This document shows, piece by piece, positions 8,201 to 13,378 of a stretch of DNA of 13,472 nt; the stretch's first letter is position 1; the number at the start of each line of letters is the position of its first letter. Below the pieces are notes generated by a model. The model was not told the origin of the DNA. It was given only the letters and a program-made list of their open reading frames with translations, and ran no database searches. Source of the DNA: Bacteroidetes bacterium 4572_112 (GTDB taxonomy: Bacteria > Bacteroidota > Bacteroidia > Bacteroidales > UBA1556); the NCBI GenBank assembly GCA_002254285.1, contig NIUZ01000020.1, positions 1-13,472 of the forward strand. The letters are read 5' to 3'. Made by a program: the position numbers and the translations under genes.

Positions 8201-8340
8201 TAGGAGAATTATTATTACAACAGAAAATAATAAGCAAGAAACAAAATATTGATCTTTCAAAATATGCACAGGGAGTTTATTACCTCCACATTGCAAATAA
8301 TAATAAATCAAAAGTTTATAAATTAATTTATCAGAAATAG
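5221..8340 (+). CDS. Gingipain-like cysteine endopeptidase (peptidase family C25) with SprB repeats and a T9SS type A sorting domain
   Basis: This 1039-residue secreted protease has a signal peptide (1-21, cleavage likely before Q22), a pro-region to about residue 245 with the C25 propeptide pattern (LIAIPDGANYQL, PIQYNPVSSKLYIHSDINYE), then the C25 catalytic domain (about 250-635). Markers in it are NYIIITHSDF, PDYLLIIGDDGDVPP and KGRISPTNA. The likely catalytic pair is H484 in FHRDHGYSGG and C519 in FSINCHTGEF, placed like the His and Cys of gingipains. An Ig-like domain follows (640-720), then three SprB-type repeats (about 735-797, 808-872, 886-947; P-P-Y-x-x-x-W signature) and a type A sorting domain from about 960 (ISISPNPSNTGIF to KVYKLIYQK). 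P1 specificity cannot be read, so it should not be called an Arg or Lys gingipain. It is first in a three-gene operon; the next ATG is 3 bases after its stop. Confidence 0.9.
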   Translation: MHKINTLLLILLLFFISFANAQNIASKSIDNRIKAAPFRSIADNGINGIKVSYNFIDYNSFKKYNRRDEYSVLNITDFSHLQEVGKPALPSHIDLIAIPDGANYQLIINNDVPMVSKTTTIFPALQPARDTEGAPEPGFELDKEFYNTDQIFPQQSVRIIGEMKYHGIRMAMVEICPIQYNPVSSKLYIHSDINYEIVFSGANNFTDYSKHSKNFINQIVNYPLNYQSFAKESNDYYSQNLADNSTLDSKNYIIITHSDFEAAADTLANWKRQMGYSVEVISANNWTDTSVKAAVHTRYQNWSPKPDYLLIIGDDGDVPPETHYINGEPFGTDLYYVCMDGPSDFVPDMAKGRISPTNATNAMMQVHKIINYEKNPVSDTAFYQNGINCAQFQDDNTDGYADRRFLHTSEDIRTYINSQGYNSERIYYTDNNVTPTNYNAGYYSMGQPLPSVLLKSNGFNWNNGASEISTAINAGKFFVFHRDHGYSGGSGWAHPYFVNSSISTLNNGDKLPIVFSINCHTGEFTQNSCFAETFMRRTNGGSVGIFAASYYSYSGYNDGFSIGLIDGLWSNPGMVPNFGNGGISNPNVTPHNDIINMGDLLNHGLTRVVQTWGGNSSSNRYTNELFHYFGDPAMRIWTQFPDTITVSIVDTIGCSASSFAISNCNVADAVATFTGSGVLLGKTTLVNGSGTIPVSNLLGPYFEVTISAPNHKPFQKTIYLGSGGNLTVYKQHSNNICFGNNEAEIKIFPSCGNPPYSVLWSNGDTLTTLTNVTTGVYSVIITDNASNTIYDTITVSGPSSAIQISATTTDAKCNFESSGSISVNVTGSTPPYTYKWQNGSSGADINNIAAGMHLFSVTDSFGCVYKDSFLISQPAVLNMQVSKTDDATGNCSGTATSAAVGGTPPYTYLWDDDSQQTTATATNLCAGLYKVKLLDNNLCALNRAVYVQNTVGIKSADNNSVISISPNPSNTGIFTINIENNELDNIHFNLYNSLGELLLQQKIISKKQNIDLSKYAQGVYYLHIANNNKSKVYKLIYQK
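7423..8061 (+). repeat. Three SprB-type repeats encoded inside the C25 protease gene
   Basis: Three in-frame modules of about 60-65 codons share G-x-P-P-Y-x-x-x-W, a middle G-x-Y/H-x-x-x-x-x-D and a cysteine near the start of the unit. At DNA level units 2 and 3 share a 15-base identical string (CCTCCTTATACGTAT at 7708-7722 and 7930-7944), though the units have otherwise diverged. In Flavobacteriia, SprB repeats are known from gliding adhesins; here they probably space the catalytic domain from the sorting domain or bind surface polymers. Confidence 0.75.
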
Positions 8341-8343
8341 GCC

Positions 8344-10308
8344 ATGAATAAAAAATTACAAATTCTATTTTTCGTTTTAGCATTTCCATTTATTACGGTA
8401 AACGCACAGTTTACTGAATCAGAAATGCGCGCAGACATTCTTAGCCAAGATGCTATAAATCAGTGCTCTCACATTAAACAAAAAAGTTTAGCAAAAGCTT
8501 TTGCAAAAGCTAGTAGCAGCAATTTTGCTGGTCATAATATTGATATTACTTATCATAGAGCCAAATGGGATATTGACCCAAGTGTTAGCTATATAAAAGG
8601 AGCTATTTATACTGAATTTACAACCACTGAAGATAATGTAAGTACCATTACTTTTGAGCTTGATAATACCATGATTGTTGATAGTGTAAAGTATCATAAT
8701 ACAAATGTTGTTTTTCAAGATAGTGGAACATATCTATTAAATATACGCTTACCCAATGCTTTGGCTAGTGGAGTTTCTGATTCCATAGAGGTATTTTACC
8801 AAGGGTCTCCTGGTCAATCAGGCTTTGGTTCTTTTATTCAAGCTGACCATAATGGTAGCCCAATAGTATGGACATTGAGCGAACCTTATGGCGCTCGCGA
8901 ATGGTGGCCATGTAAAAATGATTTGAGTGATAAAATAGATTCTATTGACATTTATGTTACTACCCCATTGGGTAATAGAGCTGCCTCAAACGGATTATTA
9001 GTTGAAGAAACTACTCTTACAAATAATAAGGTATACCATTGGAAACACCGACATGCAATACCAACATATTTAGTAGCTATTGCTGTTACTAATTACGCTG
9101 TATATTCAGATTTTGCAACAATAAATGCAGGACAAGTAGAGGTATTGAATTATATCTTTCCTGAAGATTCACTTTATGCTTCAAGTCGTACTCCTGGTGT
9201 GGTAAGTAGTATTCAGTTATATAGCAATCTATTTATCGACTATCCTTTTCAGGACGAAAAATATGGTCATGCTCAGTTTGGCTGGGGTGGCGGAATGGAA
9301 CATCAAACAATGAGTTTCATGGGAGGCTTCAGTCATAGTTTAATGGCTCACGAGCTAGCTCATCAATGGTTTGGCGACCTAGTAACATGTGGTAGCTGGC
9401 ACGACATATGGCTAAACGAAGGTTTTGCCACTTACCTTACAGGATTAACTTATGAGCATATGCCCGGCACAAGTTACTGGGAATCTTGGAAAAGTCAAAC
9501 AAGAGGCTCTGTTCTTTCTGAAAACTACGGCTCTGTTTATTGTGATGATACTACTAACGTGAGCAGAATTTTTAGTAGCAGACTCTCTTATAGCAAAGGC
9601 GCATATGTACTACATATGATGCGTTGGAAAGTTGGTGATGCAGCATTTTTCTCTGGTTTACAAAACTATTTATCAGACCCTAACCTAAGCCATGGTTATG
9701 CTCATACTTCAGATTTGCAAGCTCATATTGAAGCTACTAGTGGAATGAGTCTTACTGGTTTTATTAACGATTGGTTTTATGGTGAAGGTAGCCCAATGTA
9801 TCAGATTGAAACATATCAGGCAACACAGGATAGTATAACAATTACACTAAATCAAACAACTACTAATCCATCAATTAGCTTTTTTGCACTCCCTGTGCCT
9901 ATCCGACTTAAGGGGTCACAAATAGATACTATTGTAAGACTTGAGAATACTGTTGCAGGTCAGCAGTTCACCATAGGTGTAAATACTTATATCGATTTAG
10001 TAGAATTTGACCCTGATATGTGGTTGCTCGCTACTGCAAATATTACTAACAATGTGGGAATAAATATGGCAGAAGATGGTTTTATACAAATCTCTCCAAA
10101 TCCTACGAAAGATATTATTAGAATTAATACAACCGAAGAAATAAATAATATAGACGTACTTGATGTTAATGGAAAGGTGATTTTATCAAAAAATAATATT
10201 GATAATACTGAGACTGAAATAAACTTATCAAGTTTTGCCACAGGAATATATTTCTTACGAATTACAACTAACGAAAAATCGTATATCCGTAAAGTGTCAA
10301 AATATTAA
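8344..10308 (+). CDS. Secreted M1-family zinc aminopeptidase with a T9SS type A sorting domain
   Basis: The 654-residue product has a signal peptide (1-21), an N-terminal beta domain (about 62-255) and an M1 catalytic domain (about 270-480). The exopeptidase motif appears as GGMEH at 316-320 (GAMEN in classic members). The zinc site is HELAH at 336-340 with the third ligand E359 in NEGFATY, exactly 18 residues on; E337 is the catalytic base and Y416 in LSYSKGAY is the likely transition-state tyrosine. Residues 480-565 form a further beta region. The type A T9SS sorting domain starts near 577 (FIQISPNPTKDIIRI) and ends with YIRKVSKY. It removes N-terminal residues from peptides, here outside the cell or on its surface. 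It lies 3 bases after the C25 gene and 2 bases before the next gene, so endo- and exopeptidase are probably made together. Residue preference is unknown. Confidence 0.93.
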   Translation: MNKKLQILFFVLAFPFITVNAQFTESEMRADILSQDAINQCSHIKQKSLAKAFAKASSSNFAGHNIDITYHRAKWDIDPSVSYIKGAIYTEFTTTEDNVSTITFELDNTMIVDSVKYHNTNVVFQDSGTYLLNIRLPNALASGVSDSIEVFYQGSPGQSGFGSFIQADHNGSPIVWTLSEPYGAREWWPCKNDLSDKIDSIDIYVTTPLGNRAASNGLLVEETTLTNNKVYHWKHRHAIPTYLVAIAVTNYAVYSDFATINAGQVEVLNYIFPEDSLYASSRTPGVVSSIQLYSNLFIDYPFQDEKYGHAQFGWGGGMEHQTMSFMGGFSHSLMAHELAHQWFGDLVTCGSWHDIWLNEGFATYLTGLTYEHMPGTSYWESWKSQTRGSVLSENYGSVYCDDTTNVSRIFSSRLSYSKGAYVLHMMRWKVGDAAFFSGLQNYLSDPNLSHGYAHTSDLQAHIEATSGMSLTGFINDWFYGEGSPMYQIETYQATQDSITITLNQTTTNPSISFFALPVPIRLKGSQIDTIVRLENTVAGQQFTIGVNTYIDLVEFDPDMWLLATANITNNVGINMAEDGFIQISPNPTKDIIRINTTEEINNIDVLDVNGKVILSKNNIDNTETEINLSSFATGIYFLRITTNEKSYIRKVSKY

Positions 10309-10310
10309 TA

Positions 10311-11105
10311 ATGGTAAATAGGTTATTGATTTATATTTTATTGGGTTTATTTTCTAATACACTTTATGCACAGCTAGATACTATGCAGATTAGTGGCATG
10401 TATTATAATACAAACTTATATATTTACAACCCCTCTGCGGGCAGTAATTATAGTATAAGCAAACTAATAGTTAATAATAAACCAATTTCTGAAAACCTTG
10501 CCACCAATGGTCTAGAAGTAGACCTTGGTATTTACGAAATGGAGGAAGAAACTCCAGTAAGCGTTACTGTAATTTACAATTCGGAATATCCTCCTGTAAT
10601 TGTAAACCCCGAAGCGCTTATGCCTCCTGTGCGGTTTCGGATTACCAAACCACGCTATTCGTCACGCAATGGAGATTTGGTGTGGACACTACGCGGAGTA
10701 CCCGGCGATAATCCAATAATTGTTGAACAGTATAAATGGAACTCTTGGAGGCAAGTTGCGGAAATAGACCCTGTTGATACTGTTGCCAACAATATTTACC
10801 AACTTCATATAAATCCCCATTCAGGAAAAAATCTTTATCGGGTAAAAAGTACATCAATTAAAGGGGAAGAAGTAAGGTCACGAAACTGTATTCTCAGTGA
10901 CAGAAACGTAGCAAAAGTCGAAGTTCAGAGCACAAAAATAACTAACGAAATTGTACTTTCTTCCAAAGCTGATTACGAAATATATAATTCTGACGATAAA
11001 TTAGTTCTAAAAGGCAGCGATAGGTATATTGATGTAAGCACATTAGAAAAAGCTTGGTACAAACTATTTTTTGATAATCAAATTCAAGATTTTAAGAAGA
11101 AGTAG
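10311..11105 (+). CDS. Secreted protein of unknown function with an Ig/FN3-like fold and a degenerate T9SS sorting domain
   Basis: The 264-residue product has a signal peptide (1-20, cleavage likely before Q21). Residues 24-103 form a beta-rich module (SGMYYNTNLYIYNPSAG, then VNPEALMPPVRFRI at 98-111). Residues 112-195 look like an FN3/Ig-type domain with VEQYKWNSWRQVAEI and the closing NLYRVKST. The last 50 residues (DYEIYNSDDKLVLKG, IDVSTLEKAWYKLFF, ending FKKK) copy the strand order of a type A sorting domain but lack its opening S-P-N-P motif and have A where the conserved G-x-Y/F glycine belongs (EKAWYKL). I recall similar proteins as conserved unknowns in Bacteroidota; that is memory, not a search. 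It is the last gene of the protease operon, 2 bases after the aminopeptidase. It could be an accessory of the proteases, an outer-membrane-facing binding protein, or unrelated to them. Confidence 0.7.
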   Translation: MVNRLLIYILLGLFSNTLYAQLDTMQISGMYYNTNLYIYNPSAGSNYSISKLIVNNKPISENLATNGLEVDLGIYEMEEETPVSVTVIYNSEYPPVIVNPEALMPPVRFRITKPRYSSRNGDLVWTLRGVPGDNPIIVEQYKWNSWRQVAEIDPVDTVANNIYQLHINPHSGKNLYRVKSTSIKGEEVRSRNCILSDRNVAKVEVQSTKITNEIVLSSKADYEIYNSDDKLVLKGSDRYIDVSTLEKAWYKLFFDNQIQDFKKK

Positions 11106-11114
11106 TATCTATAA

Positions 11115-11165
11115 AAAATGCGTCTTTGAAGTTGAAATCAACTAAAAACGCATTTTGTTTTTTTT
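11115..11165. terminator. Bidirectional hairpin terminator between convergent genes
   Basis: AAAATGCGT (11115-11123) pairs perfectly with ACGCATTTT (11148-11156); an inner GTTG/CAAC stem (11131-11134, 11139-11142) extends the hairpin. On the plus strand it is followed by eight T (11158-11165); on the minus strand the stem runs into six T and then ATAG. It can end both the protease operon and the minus-strand suf block. The stop codon (11144-11142) and last residues of the convergent membrane-protein gene lie inside it. Confidence 0.8.
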
Positions 11166-11576
11166 GTCAGTATATATCATAAGAGCTATTTTACCACCTA
11201 GCCATGCCACTGGAATATATGCAATCAATAAATCAATGGTTAAAAACCATAAAGGAGAAGGTAGCAAATAAGCCATAGTAATTCCGCCAATAAGGAATAA
11301 ACCTCCAATACTGTAGGAAAACTTCATTCTATGACTTGCTGCAATAAGACCAGCAATAATAGCGCCCACCAAAGTACCTAAGGCGTGAGCTAAAAATGGA
11401 AATATAAAGAATTGAGGGTCTAAATGAGGCATAACGGCAGCCAAGGTTTCCATGTCATTTGTATCTACACCTTCCAATGGAAAAACGCTATAACCATAAT
11501 TAATTAGGCTCATATTAACAATACTACCTATGAACCAACCTATTATAACTGCTAGAATATTCCTTATAATTATCAC
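11142..11576 (-). CDS. Small membrane protein with four predicted transmembrane helices, function unknown
   Basis: The 144-residue product has hydrophobic helices at about 4-26, 57-80, 87-105 and 109-134, with an acidic loop at 35-53 (GVDTNDMETLAAVM) between the first two. TM2 and TM3 hold several small-residue steps (ALGTLVGAIIAGLIAA, GGLFLIGGIT) that favour tight helix packing. I recognise no catalytic motif and no named family. The start is GTG at 11576-11574, chosen because a strong Shine-Dalgarno precedes it and the next in-frame Met (residue 22) would remove the first helix. It is the last gene of the minus-strand suf block, 17 bases after the DUF59 gene, so it may be co-transcribed, but the company does not prove an iron-sulfur role. 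Its last codons fall inside the shared terminator hairpin. Confidence 0.75.
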   Translation of the reverse strand: MIIIRNILAVIIGWFIGSIVNMSLINYGYSVFPLEGVDTNDMETLAAVMPHLDPQFFIFPFLAHALGTLVGAIIAGLIAASHRMKFSYSIGGLFLIGGITMAYLLPSPLWFLTIDLLIAYIPVAWLGGKIALMIYTDKKNKMRF

Positions 11577-11581
11577 ACTAA

Positions 11582-11587
11582 CTCCTT
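11582..11587 (-). promoter_or_regulatory. Strong Shine-Dalgarno site deciding a GTG start
   Basis: On the minus strand the sequence reads AAGGAG, 5 bases before the GTG at 11576-11574. No ATG is available in frame before residue 22, so this site supports the GTG start. It stands out because most other genes in the window have A-rich starts without a Shine-Dalgarno. Confidence 0.7.
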
Positions 11588-11593
11588 AATATC

Positions 11594-11929
11594 TTATAAA
11601 TAGCCTAACTCTAGCTGAGCCTCTTCGCTCATCATACTTTTGTCCCAAGGTGGTTCAAAAGTAAGTACAATATCAGACTGACTAATACCTGGCACTGCAG
11701 CTACTCTTTCTTTTACCTCATTTACCAACGAATCGGCCACTGGGCAATTTGGTGTTGTTAAAGTCATTACTACATGAGCCACGGCATCATCATCCACCTC
11801 TATCTCATATATCATTCCTAGCTCATATACATCAACAGGAATCTCTGGATCATAAACTGTTTTTAAAGCTTTCATCACTTGACCTTCAAGGGCAAGAAAA
11901 TCTATTGGTGCTTTTTTATCTTCTGACAT
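11594..11929 (-). CDS. sufT: DUF59/MIP18-family protein, SufT-like iron-sulfur cluster assembly factor
   Basis: The 111-residue product is a single MIP18 domain. Hallmarks are VYDPEIPVDVYELGMIY at residues 25-41 and MTLTTPNCPVADSL at 55-68 with the conserved cysteine C62, then the C-terminal TFEPPWDKSMMSEEAQ. Family members (SufT, PaaD, human FAM96/CIAO2) help mature or deliver iron-sulfur clusters. Both the length and the ending in a short post-W-D-K helix fit the SUF-associated type. It begins 6 bases after the stop of sufE and lies two genes after sufS, which supports the SUF assignment rather than PaaD of phenylacetate breakdown. The gene name is by family and context; direct biochemical equivalence to SufT is not shown by the sequence. 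Confidence 0.9.
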   Translation of the reverse strand: MSEDKKAPIDFLALEGQVMKALKTVYDPEIPVDVYELGMIYEIEVDDDAVAHVVMTLTTPNCPVADSLVNEVKERVAAVPGISQSDIVLTFEPPWDKSMMSEEAQLELGYL

Positions 11930-11935
11930 AATTTC

Positions 11936-12367
11936 TTAATTTTTTTGTTGTTCTTTAGTCTTAAATACTAATGCATAAAGCTTAATCTGCTTTATCATGG
12001 ATGTAAGTCCATTGCTACGAGTTGGCGAAAGATGTTCCTTTAGACCAATACTATCGAGGAAAGAAAAATCCTCCTCAACAATCTCCTTAGGACTACGGTT
12101 ATTTACTACTCTTAGTAGCACCTGAGCAATACCCTTGGTAATTATAGCATCACTATCTACTTGGAAACTTATTTTCCCATCAACATAATCTGCTACCAGC
12201 CATAGCTGCGATTGACAACCACTAATAAGGTATTTCTTTATCTTCAAATCATCAGTTAATGGAGTTAATTCTTTACCCATCTCAATGATGTAGTTATACT
12301 TATCCATCCAATCGTCAAACATCTCGAACTCTTCAATTAGCTCGTCTTTTTCTTCCTGAATTGTCAT
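11936..12367 (-). CDS. sufE: SufE-family cysteine desulfuration protein
   Basis: The 143-residue product is full length for SufE (about 138-147). SufE takes persulfide sulfur from SufS and passes it to the SufBCD scaffold in the cytoplasm. The sulfur-accepting cysteine is C51 in YLISGCQSQLWL (residues 46-57), the same position as in the E. coli protein. Other family marks are KYNYIIEMGKELTPL at 23-37, VDSDAIITKGIAQVLL at 71-86 and HLSPTRSNGL at 111-120. The ATG at 12367-12365 gives the expected length. It lies downstream of sufS on the same strand, but 234 bases separate them, filled by two inverted-repeat elements; this is unusual, because sufS and sufE often nearly touch in compact suf operons. 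Confidence 0.95.
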   Translation of the reverse strand: MTIQEEKDELIEEFEMFDDWMDKYNYIIEMGKELTPLTDDLKIKKYLISGCQSQLWLVADYVDGKISFQVDSDAIITKGIAQVLLRVVNNRSPKEIVEEDFSFLDSIGLKEHLSPTRSNGLTSMIKQIKLYALVFKTKEQQKN

Positions 12368-12433
12368 TTCTCTTAGTTCTTGGTTTGTTGTTAACCTTCG
12401 CTAAAGCTACAGTTAATAAATTTGTTGTTTCTT

Positions 12434-12456
12434 GCCTGCCTTCCGGCGAGGTAGGC
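12434..12456. repeat. GC-rich REP-like palindrome
   Basis: GCCTGCC (12434-12440) pairs with GGTAGGC (12450-12456), with one G-T wobble; the stem extends by T-A and a T-G wobble around the loop CCGGC. It is far richer in GC than the surrounding DNA, which is typical of dispersed repetitive extragenic palindromes in Bacteroidota. It has no T-tract on either side, so it is a poor intrinsic terminator. Copy number elsewhere in the genome is unknown. Confidence 0.6.
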
Positions 12457-12473
12457 TCCTTGATAACACACTC

Positions 12474-12601
12474 TAGTCTTTAGTAAGAAGGCGGCAAAGA
12501 CAAGGCTTTTGAAGTTTTTGAAATCAAGGAATTTACGTTTTGTAAATAACTGTTTCAAAAACGAAAATAACGCCGTATTTGTCGTTTTCTTGCAAAGACT
12601 A
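12474..12601. repeat. Long imperfect inverted repeat, MITE-like candidate
   Basis: The two halves (12474-12536 and 12542-12601) are imperfect reverse complements around a 5-base loop. Perfectly matched parts are the outer 8 bases TAGTCTTT/AAAGACTA, a middle block TTTTTGAAA/TTTCAAAAA, and the inner 6 bases ATTTAC/GTAAAT; shorter matches lie between. The outer TA could be a target duplication around a GTCTTT...AAAGAC element, as for IS630/Tc1-mariner-type elements. It ends directly after the TAA stop of sufS. No transposase is present. It could also act as a large hairpin in the sufS-sufE transcript. The inverted repeat is seen directly; mobility is inferred. Confidence 0.6.
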
Positions 12602-13378
12602 TTAGCGGAGCATGTTTAATGTTTTGATAAGAGCCTCCACAAAAATATCAATTTCTTGCTTAGTATTATAAAAAGCAAAAGAAGCTCTTACTGTTCCATT
12701 TATTCCCATGCGAGTCATAAGTGGTTGTGCACAATGGTTTCCTGTGCGTACTGCCACACCATACTGATCGAGCAAACTACCCAAATCATAATGATGTACA
12801 CCTTCCACAATAAATGAAATCACACTAGCTTTATTTGCCGATGTTCCAATAATTTTCACACCATCAATACTCGCAATTTTAGAATTTGCATATTCCAAAA
12901 GCTCATGCTCATAGTCAGCAATATTCTGAATTCCTATTTCTTGCATATAATCTATTGCCACCGAAAGGCCTATAATTTCAGCAATCATAGGAGTACCTGC
13001 TTCAAACTTAAATGGTAGTTCATTAAACGTAGTTTCTTCAAAGCTCACCTGATCAATCATCTCACCACCATACTGATATGGAGGCATTTGCTCAAGTAAT
13101 TCTTTTTTGCCATAAAGCACTCCAATACCTGTTGGCCCGTACATTTTATGTCCCGAAAAAACAAAGAAATCAGCATCCAATTCCTGCACATCTACCAATG
13201 TATGCGGAGTTGCTTGAGCTCCATCAATAAGCACTTTCACGCCTTTGCTATGGGCAAGTTCTATAATTTCAGCAACAGGATTTATCACTCCCATCACATT
13301 AGATATATATGCTATAGCAATAAGCTTTGTTCTTTGATTTACCAATGATTTCAGATAGTTCAAATCTAGTGGTATCAA
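12602..13378 (-). CDS. sufS: Cysteine desulfurase SufS, N-terminal part missing
   Basis: The 258 residues present match the C-terminal two-thirds of SufS (normally about 405), a PLP enzyme that converts cysteine to alanine and hands sulfur to SufE. Seen: the AYISNVMGVINP stretch at 23-34, the PLP-contacting Asp in LIDGAQA (D53), the PLP lysine K78 in FSGHKMYGPTG, FEAGTP at 125-130, and the active-site loop RTGNHCAQPLM with catalytic C216. The first codon listed is TTG, not a credible start: the family match begins in mid-protein at IPLD, and an in-frame stop lies upstream at 13399-13397. The first 140 or so residues, including the histidine that stacks on PLP, are absent. The coding part has no other damage. 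It is therefore a fresh truncation or, more likely, an assembly or cloning junction near the window end. Confidence 0.85.
   Translation of the reverse strand: MIPLDLNYLKSLVNQRTKLIAIAYISNVMGVINPVAEIIELAHSKGVKVLIDGAQATPHTLVDVQELDADFFVFSGHKMYGPTGIGVLYGKKELLEQMPPYQYGGEMIDQVSFEETTFNELPFKFEAGTPMIAEIIGLSVAIDYMQEIGIQNIADYEHELLEYANSKIASIDGVKIIGTSANKASVISFIVEGVHHYDLGSLLDQYGVAVRTGNHCAQPLMTRMGINGTVRASFAFYNTKQEIDIFVEALIKTLNMLR

Larger units (their letters stand above)
12368..12601. other. sufS-sufE intergenic region occupied by repeat-like elements
   Basis: This 234-base gap within an otherwise tight suf block holds a GC-rich palindrome (12434-12456) and a long imperfect inverted repeat (12474-12601). 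I find no open frame, tRNA or consensus promoter box in it. Only the first 66 bases next to sufE look like ordinary leader sequence; they could carry a promoter for sufE, which I cannot identify. Confidence 0.6.

Noticed and set aside
5221..8340. Naming the C25 protease as an Arg- or Lys-gingipain (rgp/kgp)
   Set aside because: Only the catalytic His/Cys architecture is visible; residues that set P1 specificity cannot be assigned without an alignment, and the domain layout differs from the Porphyromonas enzymes.
12434..12456. Intrinsic terminator for sufS
   Set aside because: The palindrome lacks a T-tract on either strand, and the larger inverted repeat lies between it and sufS.
12602..13378. 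Treating the TTG at 13378-13376 as the real start of a short SufS
   Set aside because: Family similarity starts in mid-protein, the PLP-stacking N-terminal part is absent, and TTG here has no ribosome-binding site.
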